Shown: one piece after another, positions 23,220-37,500 of the stretch
How positions within the stretch are numbered: the stretch's first letter is position 1
Layout of the letters: every line of letters begins with the position of its first letter
NCBI GenBank assembly: GCA_023846275.1
Contig: JAIUJO010000191.1
Coordinates: 248,001 to 312,000, forward strand
Source: Vanilla planifolia
Taxonomy: Eukaryota > Streptophyta > Magnoliopsida > Asparagales > Orchidaceae
Direction of reading: 5' to 3'
DNA length: 64,000 bases
The notes under the pieces: model-generated
The model's input: only the letters and a program-made list of their open reading frames with translations
What the model was told of the DNA's origin: nothing
Databases searched by the model: none
Position numbers and translations under genes: made by a program

Positions 23220-26146
23220 ATCATAACTATGGCCTTTTACATTTAAATGTGTCAAATGATGATTCTCTTGTCAGCTAATTAAATGGTCACATTTTAGGTT
23301 GTAAACCTATTCTTGATTTTGTCTCAACTATACATTAATTTTTTGTAATGTGTTCTTATATCTTTCTCATAAAAAAAAGTTTAAAAGCATTATAATAGCT
23401 AGTTGGTTTTGTGCACTATATATGCTAAGATAATAATTGGAAGTTCATTAACTTTATAAAAAGGAGTTGAAATAGGAAATGTTAACATTATTTCTTCTAA
23501 CATCAATAAGAATAAAATCACTCAAATGCATACAAAACTTGATGAGATGTGTGATCTGTTTATTATAGATCATGTAGAATTAAGGAACATTAAAATACAA
23601 CATGTTACATATAAAATTATTTGATAGATATACTTATTTAAACTTTACCTACACAATGATTTCGTATTAGTTGACATGATTGGAATGATATATTGAAGTT
23701 TTATTATTTTTTTAATAATGGAAAGGGAGATAAATAATAGTATTATAACAATTTATATGAAGTAATTTAATAATATCCTTTATACTTATTGGGTAATGAA
23801 TTTGAGATGTTTGGTGAAATATCAAAACAAGTGATGATTTGTAAATGCATAATGACTTATAATTATTTGATATGCCAAAGTTTTCAATTTAAAAATCAAT
23901 TATATAATATGCTTGTCATCTTCAAAATGAAGGTGATTGTTGAACGCATGTTTTTTTATGCTAAGAAGCCATTTTATAAAAGTATTTCTACTAATTTGTA
24001 TTTGATGTCATTCACAAAATACAAGTTATTTTAATTTCATGATAAAAAGGCTAATAATGGATGTTTGAGATAATGACATTATGAATGCGAGGTTTAATAA
24101 GTGGAGAAAAAAAATTAAAAGGGGAAAGTGCGTTGGCACAAAATGAATTTCATAGAATTAGTAATGCTTTATTTTTTTATTTAATGAAATCATATTAAAA
24201 GTTCAACATTTTGTCATATCATTTGATGATATTTCATTAAATCATGTATTATTTTTTAATTTAGGAATTGCAAGTTAAACATTTTTAGGAGTTATTTCAA
24301 AAATTCATTTATGACACTTCACAATTTCTTTATGATTAAAATTACTTAAAGTTTTTTTAATAGAATAGGTAATTATGATTAATTTTTAAAGTTTATAATT
24401 TTTAAATAAAATAGTTATCCAATATGTTTCTCAAATGCAAATCAATTAAATCCACTACTACACTAAGAAATCTTTATTTTTTTTGTAATACTATTTTTTT
24501 AATCTATTTGGATGATTAGTAAATCACTTCTAAGATCACTTAATGAAAAAGAGATGAAGAAAATTAAGGGAGTGGACAAAACAAAGAAAATCAATGATGT
24601 AACGTATAACAAGGCAATCTACTGGGTTTCTAATAGAGATTCTACATGACGATAGTCTAGTTCTATTAAGACTATGTTTTTCCTAGATTGGGCCCTCTAA
24701 TTCTCTTTAGTCTCCATTGCCATTGTAGTTATGGGGATCAACTATAGCTGACCATATTCATTACATATTTTATTTTAATTTCATCACTTTCTTGAGTTAT
24801 TTTCATCAACACTTTCGTTTAAATTGATTGATCACTTGATAGTTTTTTAAATATTTTTAGTTTGATATTAACTATAAGTCAACTCTTTAGCCATCTAACA
24901 ATTACACTAGTGTAAAATTTTGTTAAACATTTCCCGAAATAGCTTAAATTTTAGGTTTTGGGCAATTTCATCACAACCTGTCATAATTACATCCATTGTT
25001 AAAGTTGTTGCTATCATTCACTAGACCAATACTAGCCTCTAAATTTGATAATAATTTCAACTTACTTAGATTTGATCCATGAATGCACCGACTCGAAAAC
25101 CTATGTTGATTTTCTCTAACACCCGCACAACTCTAAATGTCAAACATAAGGCTCACGTGCCTTTGTGCACCCTCCATACTAGTCGTTCCATCCAATGAAA
25201 TCAAACTCGATGAATCACTTACCAATCAGTCTACATGGCAACAACCACCCAACCCACTATCTCACTACTCATTATTGCTACCTCCTATAATGCACATCCC
25301 ACTTTGGAACTACTTACATTAACTAAGTTTGTAGTCTTTTAATTACATTTTTAGTTTTGTTTTAGCAAAATTCAAACTATGTTTTTTGTAATTTGTGGTG
25401 ATTTTTGGAATTCTAAAATGTTCTCTATATTTCCAAAATGTGACCCTTAGATTATTAAGTTAGCAAAATTACTGTTCTACTTTTGAGATCTTTATAAGTC
25501 AAGATCTTTATCAATTTGTATGGGATAAAAAAATTTTATTGGAGCAACAAACTGACACCACCAAGCAGCTTTTATTCAAACCTAATGTGTACAACTAATC
25601 AAACATTGTCATTCTAAACGTGGCCTGAGAAGGTAATCGAAAGACTCAAAAGTGGAGGTTCTAACCCATTAGCCAATATTCCTAATACTAGTGGGTCACT
25701 AGGATAGTTCTTCATGCCTTTAAATCAAATTTTAGGAATCTTAATCACCACAACCTACTTTCTCATTAGCACATGTGATCATATGATTTCTTGTTTCTCA
25801 TTCCAAGAACTCCAATTATATGTGTAGCATAACACTTCACTAATCATATGAGTAGTTGGTTGCATGTTGTTCAAACCACTTCTATAGTATGTTTAGCCCT
25901 CTCATGTTAAAAATTTATGGAAGTCATTAATATCTATGAAAGTTATTACTTGGTGAATGATCCTAAGATTTTGTATCCTAGACCTATAACATCTTTAGAT
26001 AAGCCTATATATGAGTATATGACTAGAACTTAAATATTTCTCAATTATTTATGACTTAAATAGGCATTAGTGTATCTTCTAAACATAGATAGATGCTCCA
26101 TTAGGAGTTTAGAGACTGAAGGAGGACTTGAAATTTTAAAAAAATC
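23220..26146 (+). mobile_element. ~2.9-kb insertion splitting one satellite monomer; contains dispersed repeat copy B
   Basis: The satellite breaks at GGAATTATTTAGTTAACA and resumes at TAACAGGAAATAAGG, so the two flanks are consecutive parts of one monomer and the insertion is clean. TAACA occurs on both sides (23215-23219 and 26147-26151), where the monomer has one TACCA-like site; this fits a 5-bp target duplication. The right 1.3 kb (24790-26102) matches the repeat at 7404-8646. The left ~1.55 kb has no counterpart in the window and no gene; a frame of 81 codons at 23789-24034 shows no known motif. The insert ends in an A-rich run. A retroelement fossil or a nested insertion is likely; the ends are not the usual TG..CA of an LTR. 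Confidence 0.6.
24790..26102 (+). repeat. Dispersed LTR-like repeat, copy B
   Basis: This is the second copy of the repeat at 7404-8646, in the same orientation. Matching points include ATCACTTGATAGTTTTTTAA against ATCATTTGATAGTGCTTCAA, the TTGTTAAACATT motif at 24920, the CA-rich segment near 25160-25300, a TTTATAAG box at 25491, and CCTATAACATC near 25984 followed by an ATAAGCCT box. It sits inside the insertion in the satellite, which shows that this repeat family has moved or been copied after the satellite formed. A 61-codon frame at 25137-25322 arises from the CA-rich segment and is not supported as a gene. Confidence 0.7.
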
Positions 26147-29100
26147 TAACAGGAAATAAGGATTAATTATAATAAATTATTATCTAATTATTATTTTATT
26201 ATATATTAAATCTAAATTGAGAACAATTGGTACAATGTAATAAAAAAATTAACTGTGATGTCATAATCACATGAAAAGCAAATTAAAGTTGCATGCCATA
26301 TAATCAAATCAAAGCTTAAATTTTAAAGAAACTAAATAAAGTGTATAAGAAAGTAACATTACAAGATGCCAAGGAGATCAAGGGTAACATCAGCAACTAT
26401 GAAATGTGGTGTAAATAAAAAAACTTTTAAACCATGCCAAAACTTAAGAAAAAATTTTAAAAATACAAAATGAATATGTAATTTAACAAAACACATTGAT
26501 TTAGTCCAACAACACTACTTTCATCACGAATAGACCTCATTTGGAATTTATGAGGAATACTACAAATATTAATTATTAAGTACATATTGAATCTAAATTA
26601 AGATGATTTAAAGCAATGTGCTATAAATTAATAAAAGTCATCTAAAGATCACATAATATCATATTTAGAGTTACATAATATAATAACCAAACTAAAGTAA
26701 AAATTTTGATTAAAGAGAAAAATTAAACGAGAAATTTGCATTCCAAGATATAAAAGAGTTATGGTGTAACATCCTTGATTATCAAGTAGGATGAGATTCA
26801 GAATGTCTCATAAAGATTACCAAAATCTTATATAATGAAATATTTAAAAATATAAATATTAGTTAATAATTGGATAAAGATTATCAAGACAAGTCCAATT
26901 ACATTATTTTTTTGTTGATTAGATTGTAATTAACATTGCTATGGATTACCCAAGTAAGAATAATGAACAAAAAACATTTCTTTTAATACAAAGTAAACAT
27001 ATGATTAAGGTATAATGATATAAATTGAAGTAGTGCAATACAATAAAGTAAAAGCAATGTAATAGTTGGATGAGGGAAGACTTAAAGTCACATGGTAGTG
27101 CAACCAAATAAAAGAAAAACATTGGAACAAATAATATTAATTGTGTGGGATTGTTGGACCCTAAGATGCTAGGACATCGTATGAAGCATCCTTGATCATC
27201 GAACAAGGTAAGAATCAAAATGACTCTTAAAGCATGCCAAAATATTGAAAAATGGAAAACTTAAAAAGGTATACAAGATTTTTTAATTGGATAGTTCTCA
27301 TCCAGCCATGTCTAATGATGTTTTTTCATCTTAGTTTGAGCCTCATTGGGAGTTATTAGAATCACCATCATAAATAATAATATCTTGTTATTTGAATATA
27401 TGAAAGTATATAATAATGTAGAAATGGGATAAATGGAAGTAACATAATAAAACAAAATAATTATGATGTAAAGGTCACATGTAAGAAGATTTAGAGTCAC
27501 AAAGTAATATAACTAAATGAAAGAAAAAATTTTGAGAAAACTATATAAGTCGTGTAAGGAAGTTGCATTATAGGACATTAAATAGATCAAATGTTAAATC
27601 ATAAATCATCATATTTGGTATAAATTGAAATAACTTGTAAGGTGTGAAAAAGAACTATAAAATAAAATATTTGAAAATGTGAAACAAATATTTACATGTA
27701 TAGAGCTCATTGAGAAATGTCTAATAATATTTTATTAATCTCATTAAAATCTTACTTAGAATGCAATGAATTACCAAAATAAAAAAATATTAATAATAAC
27801 AAAATATTATTTTAATATTAAGAATAAATATATATTGAAGTTATAATGAGATAAATTTAATCGATGTTATGATGTTACTTAATTCAATCAAGGTGATTTA
27901 ACTCCCACACAAGAAGAGATTTAGGATTACAGAATAATACAATGAAGTTTAACTGAAAACTTTCACAAACTAAGATAAATTGTATAGAGAAAATGCATTT
28001 CGAGATATTATTGAGACTGATTAAAGCTTCACCAAATTACAAAGTAGGAAAAAAATAAAATATATTTGTAAAATATACCAAAACTAAAGCAAATAGTTTA
28101 TTTAAAACAATATAAAAAAGAACATTTTATTAGATGGAGCTCCTCAAGATGCATTTGATGAGGATTGTTTCATTTGCATTACACTTCATTTCGAATTATC
28201 AAGAATTACAAAATTAAATAAGTTGATAAAAAAATTTATTTTAAAACTAAGTATAATTTATTAAAGAGAAAATGTAAAAAAATGATATAAGGTAATATAA
28301 TGAAATCAAAACATCATAGAAGTCCCAAGAGAGGAGATCTAGAATTACATAGTAATATATCAAAATCAAAGCAATGAAAGGAAACATAAGAGAACATTTG
28401 CTATTACAAACTAGTATGACCAAATTAGATAAATAATTCTAAAAAATAGATAAATTTTGAAATAAAGTTACATTTTATAATACTATGAAGATCAAATGAA
28501 AGATCTTCAAATCTGAAATGAGGTATGAATCAAAATGCCTCACAAAGCATGCCAAAAATCATAGAAAATCATAATTTTAAAAATATAAAAATAAATAAAT
28601 TTAGTTAGATAAAGTGCTTCAATATGAATCCAATGAGGTTTGTTTTTTCTTGATTGTACCTCATTTAGAATTATCATAAATTATCAAACTAAGTAACTAT
28701 AAATAATAATAAGTCATTATTTTAATATTAGGTAAATATATAATATAAAAGAAATAACAGAAATTAAATTAATGTAACATAACAAATCAAAGGAATTAAA
28801 GATTACGTTACAGGAGATTTAGAGTAACATAGTAATATAAAGAAATAGATGCCAAAAGTTTAAAAAACTTAGAAAACTTATACGAGATAGTTGCATTAAA
28901 AATGCTAAGCTCAACAAAATATTAAATTAAAATAAAGAAATATTTAAAAATATGAAAATGAATATTTAACTCAATATATCTCGTTAGGAAAAGTTTAACT
29001 ACATTTTTTTCATCCCCATTGGAGCTCATCTAAAATTACTACAGATGACTAAAGGAAAGAAAAACAATAATAAATTATTATTTATATATGAAGTAAATAT

Positions 29101-29257
29101 AAATGAAAGATAAAACGTGTAAATTTAAGTAATATAATATAAAAAATCAACATGATGTAATTGCCACACGAGAGGAGAATTTTTTATTTCATTGTAATAT
29201 AATCAAATAAAAGTGATAATTTTAAAGAAATCAAATAAATGTGTAGGAAAGTTATTA
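26147..29257 (+). repeat. ~410-bp satellite, block S4, about 7-8 monomers
   Basis: The array resumes in the same orientation and in phase after the insertion, starting at the AAATAAGCATAAATAATAA-like part of the monomer. One monomer (28290-28440) carries three copies of the internal ~60-bp module instead of the usual two. The block ends at a polarity switch near 29257. Confidence 0.88.
28292..28428 (+). repeat. Triple copy of the internal 60-bp module within one monomer
   Basis: The module begins with a TAATATAACCAAATCAAAG-like sequence. It occurs here at 28292, 28352 and about 28412, exactly 60 bp apart each time, with AAGAGAGGAGAT- or ATAAGAGAACAT-like sequence in between. Most monomers have two copies and some have one, so this monomer documents an expansion of the nested repeat. 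Confidence 0.7.
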
Positions 29258-29300
29258 CTATATGACTCTAAATCTTCTCTTATGTGACCTTTATGCACTT
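29200..29300. other. Satellite polarity switch 2
   Basis: The + oriented array runs to GTGTAGGAAAGTT, which normally continues into GCATTCCAAG. Instead ATTACTATATGACTCTAAAT follows, the reverse complement of the monomer segment ATTTAGAGTTACATAGTAAT. The same segment lies about 55 bp to the left in + orientation, so the joint is an imperfect inverted repeat with a short spacer. Confidence 0.7.
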
Positions 29301-32282
29301 TGCTTGGTTGTGTGATATTTTTTTAATTTATTTCTTTTTTTAAATATATGTTCACATGTTTAAAAAATAATAATTTTTTATTATTTATGCTTATTTGGAA
29401 ATATAACAACTCTAAATGAGATTTGATTTAGATGAAACATATGTCATTTGACTTGTCCCAATGAGCTCTATTAAATTACTATCATATATATTTGATGATG
29501 TAAGATTTAACTTGAAAATATAAGATTTAAACGTGTTATCCTTAATATCATTAAATGCAAGTTTTCCATGTAATTTATCAAATTCCTTTAAATCTTTAAT
29601 TTTGATTTGGATTTATTGGTGACTAATTCTTAATCTTCTCCCATGTGTCCTTTAGGTTTCTTTCTTTTGTTAACATTAAATTACTTCAATTTATCTTAAT
29701 TCTGCCTTGATATATACTTTCTTAAAATTAAAGTCATAATTTAATTAGTTTATCCTTACTGAATATGGTAATTTTTGTAATTGCAAAAGGGGCATATCAA
29801 AAATGAAAATTTCCTTGGTCAATTCTAGATTAGTCTTATAAAATTAATTTTCATTATTATACTTTTTAAGTATTTTTAATTCTATATTTTTGGCAACTTT
29901 ATGCATCAATTCACATTTGATGATCTTGTATGGTAGCCTTAAACTCTTTAGCAATATGAAATTAAAAATTTCTCAAACAATTTATCTCATTACTTGAATG
30001 TTTTCATATTAATTTTGATAAATTATCATGTAACTCTAAATCTTCACTTGTGTGACCATGAAATCTCTATGACCAGTATATATTGTTTTTATTTTGTTTA
30101 TGTCATTTTAATTTTTATTATATAGTTACTTTAGATAAAAATAATTTATAATTATTTGTGCTTACAAATTTTTGAAATTCATAGTAACTATAAATGAGGT
30201 CCAAGCAATAGAATTAAGCTCACATCAATAAGCTCTATCTAATTAAATAATCATTTTTATTTTTTATCTATGTTATTTTTTAAAGAATTTTATTTTTTCT
30301 TTATTTTACATAATTTTTGGGCCATTATCCTTTGTACCTAATTTTACTATCAAGGATGTTATAATCTATTTCAATATCTTGGATTAGTAGTTTTTGATAC
30401 GATATTTATTATTCCTCTAAATGTTTTGCTTTTATTTAATTATATTACCATTTAATTATAAATTTCTTATACTATCACCATTACATAATTTTCATTTATT
30501 GATATTATGTCTTCAAGTTATCTAATTTTAGCTTTAAAATATATTTACCAACTATTATAAGATTAATTTTTTATTTATGTTTATTTCTTTGTTAAATTAT
30601 AGTAATTCCTAACAATGTCTATCTATTTAAACTAAACATAGTTGGACTCATCTTGATGTGCTCACTAAAATTGAATATTAAATTATATATTTTTTAATAA
30701 TTTATTTTCTGGAGTTTTGGCACACTTTGTGAGACATTTGGTTTGTAACTGATTTAAGGGTCAAGGATTTTATACTCGTTCTTCCTAGTACAATAGAACG
30801 TAACCTTCATGTTAAACTTATCTCATTTCTTCAATTATTTTGTATTGATTTGGTTATATTACTATGTATCTAAAATCTCCTCTCCTATGACCTTTAAATC
30901 ACTTTGATTCTGTTATACTATATTGCTAAAATTAGTTTTAGTTTAGCATTATGAAATATTTACTCAATATTAGAATTATAATATATTATTCTTTATGATT
31001 ATTTACTTTGAAATTTAAATTATTTCAAGTTAATATTTAACAGAGAAGAAAAACATATCGTTAGACTCCTCTCGACCAACTCTATCAAATTAAATATTTA
31101 CTTTTACATTTTCAAATATCTTTTATTATGGTTTAGGCATGCTTTGTTAGCTATTCAATTTGTAAATGATTTATTGATCGTGGATGTCACATTAGTCCTC
31201 TTGATATCTTGGATATAACATAATAAAAAACTTATCTCATTTCTTAAAAACTTTTGCATTGATTTGATTACATTACCATTAAAATACTAATCTCCTCTTG
31301 TTTAGCATTTACATTACTTTTATTTAGTTGTGTTTCTTTACTTCAATTTAACAAAATTTGACTTTGTTGTTTATATTTGCTTAATAATTTAATAATAAAT
31401 TTTCGTTCTTTGTGCTTACTTTCTTTGGAAATATATAATAATTCTAAATGAGATTTGATTGAGACAAAATAAATATCATTTGAATCGCCTCAATGACCAT
31501 TATCATATTAAATTTTTGTTTCAATATTTTTCAATTTTTATTATTTATAACCTTTTTGACAAACTTAATAAGACATTGGATTATTACATGATTTGATAAT
31601 TAAGAATTTCATTCTAGATCAAGTATCTTATAATGAAAATTTCATGTATAATTTATCTCATTTCAACACATTTTTCACCATTATTTTTTTTTTGATCTTT
31701 AAGAGACTAATTTACATCACTTTTATCTGGTTATATTATATTAACTTTAATTTAGGTCTTTCAATATTAATATATTTCTGCTAGATATTAAAATAGAGTT
31801 TTTATTATCATTTAAGCATTCTTAATTTTGTAAATTGAAATTAATTATAAAGAAGTTTTGATCAATTTGCAATAAATCTCATTGGACTTTTCTTGAAGTT
31901 TTATTTTTTGTTAAATATTCCCTTTCATACTTTTTAAATATTTAATTTTTAAATATTTTGACATTATTTATAAGGAAATTTTTCTTTTTCCATATTTAAT
32001 GATAAAGGATGTTAGACTCAATCCATATAATATCTTGCGTTGTAAATTTTTTAAAAAATATAACAATTTTCATTTTAATTTGATAATATTACTAAGAAAC
32101 TCTAATTCTTCTCTTGCAACTTTTATAAGGTGTAGATTTAGTAATGTTACATCATTTAAAATAATCCTGTTCCAAATTAACACATGTTTACTTAATATTA
32201 AAATAATAATTTGTAATTAGTTTTGTTTTTTTACTTTGTTGTTTTGTTGTAACTCCAAAAAATGTCAAATTTAGATGAAATA
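29258..32282 (-). repeat. ~410-bp satellite, block S5 (reverse orientation), about 7 monomers
   Basis: The + strand here shows the reverse complement of the monomer: TCTCTTATGTGACCTTTATG, AAATGAGATTTGATTTAGATG, ATGAGCTCTATTAAATTA and so on, repeating about every 400 bp. It is flanked on both sides by + oriented array, so it is an inverted segment of roughly 3 kb. Confidence 0.87.
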
Positions 32283-32310
32283 ATAAAGAGATTAAGTGTA
32301 ATGTCTTCAT
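32255..32310. other. Satellite polarity switch 3
   Basis: The - oriented array ends at CAAATTTAGATGAAATAA, the reverse of the monomer's TCATCTCGATTGAACC segment. It joins AGAGATTAAGTGTAATGTC, the + form of the AGGAGATCGAGTGTAACAT segment. Unlike switch 1, the two sides come from different parts of the monomer, so the joint is not a palindrome. Confidence 0.7.
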
Positions 32311-33273
32311 TTACTAAATAAGACATAAATCAAAAAACATCATAATGCATGCATAAATAAAAAATACTAAGAATTATAAAAATTGAATATTTCATTCTAC
32401 ATCAAACATCGAATTAGGAAAAATATTATTTTTTTATCTCTATCAGACTTTCTCTTGAGTTATTATGAATTAAAAATTTAAGCAAAATAAAATAATAAAA
32501 AGTTATGATTTTAACATTAAATAATTATATAATAATGATGAAATGAGACAAATGGAAGTAGCAAAATATAACCTAATCAAAGTTGTGTAAACATCACATT
32601 AGAGGAGAATTAGAATTTATCTATAATATAACCCAATCAAATCAATAAATGTGTAGAAAGGACATAAATTTTGTGAAGATGATGTACTCAAAGAAACTAA
32701 CTAATTTGACTGTAACAACCTCAATAAAAAAAATTAGGTATGAATTGAAACAACTCGAAAACCAGATATAAGTTTTTAAAAATAAAATATTTACAAAAAT
32801 AAATGATATTTAATTCTATAAAGCTTGACGAAATAGACCCATGATGTTTACTTTGTCAAGATCATAACTCATTCTAGGTTACTATGAATTACAAAAGTAA
32901 TTTTATGCAAACAATAAAAAATTATTGTTATAATATTAAGGAAATATATATTACTATTGAAATGAAAAATAATTAAAGTCATGTAGTACAACTAAATGAA
33001 GGTTGTGTAAACATCACAAAGCAAAAGATTTAAAGGCACACTGTAGCACAACCAAATATAAGAAAAAAATTTAAAAACATAAGATAAAGAATTGAGAAAC
33101 TTTGCATTTTAAAATTAAGTAAATTTAAAATTTACAAAATAGCAAAATCAAAGAAAGTTTTTTTTCACATGATTGTAGAATTTAATTTTCATAATAAATA
33201 ATCTAATTAAAGCAAAATTTTTAACAAATACGATAAATTATAAAAGAAAATTGCATTCAAAGATGTTAAAGAG

Positions 33274-33294
33274 ATCGAGTGCAACCTCCTCGAT
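33274..33294. other. Dyad 1 of the satellite monomer (example)
   Basis: ATCGAG at 33274-33279 pairs with CTCGAT at 33289-33294 across a 9-base loop of the GTGTAACATCC type. The same arrangement, with changes mainly at the CG dinucleotides, recurs once per monomer. This copy keeps both CpG sites. Confidence 0.6.
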
Positions 33295-34520
33295 TATGAA
33301 ATTAGATATGAATCAAAATTTCACATAAATCAATACCTAAATACGAAACTATTAATATTAAAAAATAGGAGAATTATTATTTAGACTGATATAGATAATT
33401 TGTTGAGTCCAAAGCATTTGCTTAATCTTGATTGGACCAAATTTATAGTTATTTTGTATTAGTAAAGTCAATAAGCATAAATAATATTGTAACATAACCA
33501 AACTAAAGAGGTATAATATATTATAATAAAATAAATGTGAAAAAGTTAAATAAATAAAAAAAATTATTCAAAATATTCCATTCCAATATTCTAAGAGGAT
33601 CGATAATATCATTGATAAAAAGGTTAGTTATGAATTGAAATGACTCACAAAGTATGCATAAATATAAGAAACTAAAATTTTTAAAAATATAAAATTATTA
33701 TTGAGTTGCATAAAGCATACTAGGATAAGCTTAATGAATATTATTTTATGTATATTTGAGTTCATGTTCAATTTCTATGAAGTATCAGAGTAAATAATAA
33801 TGAATAATAATAAGTCATTATTTTAATGTTAATTAGTTATATAATAAAGATTACAAAAGAAAAAAATTTAAACTTACATAGTAATATCACCAAATCAAAT
33901 CAAATAAGTTTAAAAAAATAATATAAATCATACAAGAAAGTTGCATTCTAAAATACTAAGATCGTGTGTGACTTACTAATTCATCATAAGAGGTACAAAT
34001 TGAAATGCCTAAAAAATGTGCAAAAATCACAAAAAGAATGTTTACCATTATAAAAATGGATATTCAATTACACATAGATCACCAAGTGAAGCCCAATGAC
34101 ATTATTTTTCTCCTAATAGAACTTAGTTTGAAGCTACCACGAATGACATCAATAAATCAACATAAATAATAACAAATTATCATTTTGTTATTAGGTAAAA
34201 AGATATCAAAACTAAAATGAGATAAATAAAAGGTATGTAAGACGAAAAATTGATATGATGTCATGTGATAAGATTTAGAGTTAAATTAATACAAAGAAAA
34301 AGATCGATGATTGTCAAAGTAGACACAAATCAAAATGTCAATTATAACATATAAAAACTGTTTAAAATAAAATATATTAAAATGTAATCATGAATATTTA
34401 ATTGATAGAGCCCGTACAGACAACCTCAACAACATTTGTTAACTCTCAATCGAGCCTCATTTGAAAATACTATCAAATAACAAAAAAGCACATATAATTC
34501 TAAATTATTAATTTAAAATT

Positions 34521-34549
34521 ATATATATATATATATGTATATATATATA
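34521..34549. repeat. (AT)n microsatellite
   Basis: An AT dinucleotide run of 29 bp with one G interruption lies within a satellite monomer, at the place where the consensus has TAAATATATATTAAAG. It probably grew by slippage from that ATATAT core. Confidence 0.9.
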
Positions 34550-37500
34550 AAGTTAAAATTTGATAAATTGATAAAACATATTATAACAAAAAATGCACTT
34601 GAAAATGCCACATGTTAGGAGATTTAAGGTATGAATGGAATTATCTGTTAACATATGCATAAATCCAATGAAATAAAATATTTAAACATGTAAAAATGAA
34701 TATTTAATTATGTCGAGCTTATAGAGACTACTCTAATGACATTTGTTTTATCTGGATCAAATCTCGTTCAGAATAATTGCAAGTTCACAAAGTAATTAAG
34801 CACAAAGAGTTATATAATATACCCAAACTAATGTGAAGTAAAAGTCACATGAGAGCAGATTTAGATTACTTTTTAACATAACAAAAACATAAGTAAAAGT
34901 TTGGAAAAATGACAAATTTTATGGAAAAGTTAAATTCTAAAACATAAAAGAGATATAGTGAAACATCCTTGATCATCAAAGCTTGTAAAATTCAAAATGC
35001 CTAAGATATAGTTCCAAACCTCGACAAAACTAAACTTTTATAAATAAAAAAATGAATATTTAATTATCTTTAGCTAATTACTATCATTCCAATGGCTTCT
35101 ATTTCATCTTGATTGAAGCCCAATTGGAATATTACTAAAGTAAATAAGCAAAAATATTAAAGAATTTATTTTTTTAATATTAAGTAAAAATATAACAAGG
35201 TTAGAATGAGAAAGTTTGAAAGAATGTAATATAAAAAAATATAAGATATGTAAAGGTCACCTGAGAGGATAATTGAAGTTTCAAAAAAATATCGCCAAAT
35301 CAAAGAAAACTATTTAAACAATTTGGATAAATTGTAATGAAAAATTTCTTTCAAACATACTTAGTGGTTTAAGTACAATGTCCTTAATTGTAAAATTAGG
35401 TATTTATTGAAATAACGCTTAAAGCATGCAAAAATCTTAGAAAATAAAATTTTAAAACCATAAAAATGAATATTTAGCTTGATAAAATAAATGGAAATGA
35501 TTTCAATGATAATATTTTCATCTCAATTAAACCTCATTTTAGATTACAATAAATTAGCATTGTGAATAAGCATAAATAATAATGTAATATAACAAATTCA
35601 AAATAATATAAAGGTTAAATGAGTTGACATTTAGAGTTGTATTATAATATTAGCTAGTCATATGGAATTATTTGAATAATTGAGATATGTATGAACAATT
35701 TGGTTTCAAAGATACTAAGAAAATCATGTGTAACATCTTGATCATTAAATCAAGTTTGAATAAAAAAGAATGACAACATGACGAAAAATCCTAAAAAAAT
35801 ATTTAAAAATATAAAAAATATATTTCATTTAATTGAGTAAGTTAAGATATTTTAAATGTCATTTGTTTTATCTCAATCAAACCTTATTTGGAATTATTTT
35901 GAATTACCAAAACTACTAGGCTTATTTAGACAAAAAATATTTAGTAATCTTATATGAAAATTCAATGCTGTGAAAAGATCATAGAATAGGTTGTTTAGAG
36001 ATACATACTAGAATAACCAAATCAAAGTAAAAGATTTAAAAAATAAAATAAATTATCCAAAAAGTTTCACTAGAAATACTATTGAGATTGAGTGTAAAAA
36101 TCTCTATTATTCATTAAGATGAGTCAAATGACCATTGCTTGGACTTGATCGAACATCATTTTGAGTTGATGTGAATTAACATAATAAAAGAAGCTTAAAT
36201 AATAGTAAACTATTTTTGTACTATTAAGAAAATAATTATCAAACATAAAATAAGATAAATTAAAATGATAAAATATAACAAAGAAAAGTAATATAAAGGT
36301 CAGAAAAGAAAATATTTATCATTATAATGTAATATAACAAAATCAAAATAAAATATTTAAAGAGATGAGAACAATTATATAAAAATCTGGCATTCGAAAA
36401 GACTAAGGTTTCATGTGTGAGATTCAAGATCATCTAACAAAATATGATTTGAAATGCCTCCAAAAATATACCAAAGCACTGGAAAAGAAATTTTTAAAAT
36501 TTTAAATGATTATTAGTTAAATATAGCTCATGGAAATGAGCTTAATGACATTTGTTTTCTATTGATTAGACAGTTTCAAAATATTATAAATTACCAATAT
36601 AAAAAAGCCTGAATTATAATAAATTATTATTTCAATAAAAATTAAAACTATATTGAGATTTAAATAAGAGAAAATGAGTTACTACAATATAACCAAATTA
36701 ATGCTATATAAAGGTAGCTTGATAAGATATGTACAGTTACATAGTAATACAATCAATTCAGAGCAAAAATTTCAAGGAAATAACACAATGTTTACATAAA
36801 AATTGCATTCGAATATACTAATTAGATTATACATAACATTCCTTAACATCAAATATAGTACAAATTAAAAAGTCTCATAAAATATCTAGGAAACCTAGAA
36901 AATAAGTATTGTAAATTATTATAATTAATATTTAATTAGATAAAGATTGTTTACATGAGTTTGTTTCATCTTGATAAAAACTTATTTGCTTTTAATGCCC
37001 ATCACCAAAGTAATTAATCATAAACAATGAGGAAATATAACAAAATCAAAGTGATGTAAAGGACATTGAAGAAGGGATTTACCCATACATTATAATATAC
37101 CCAAATAAAGCAAAAATGAATAATTGAGATAAGTTCTAAAAAAGTAGTACATTCCAAGATATTAAGGAGATGGATAGTAACAACTTTAAATGTTAGACTA
37201 GGTATGAATCACATTTGCTAGAAAAGGTGCCAAAATTTAAGAAAATAAAATATTTAGAAATATAAAGACGAATAGTTATCTAGATAATATTTGTCACCAT
37301 TTTGAGTAAAGTGAATTACCAAAGAAGAATAACATAAATAACAATGTAACATAACAAATACAAAGTGATGTAAAGGCTAAATAAGAGACAAGTTTGCATT
37401 AAAATATATTATAATAAAATCAAAGCAAAAATCTTTAATAACTTAGGTAAAATTTTATGTAATAACTACCTTCCAAAATACTGAGTTGATTGAGTGTAAT

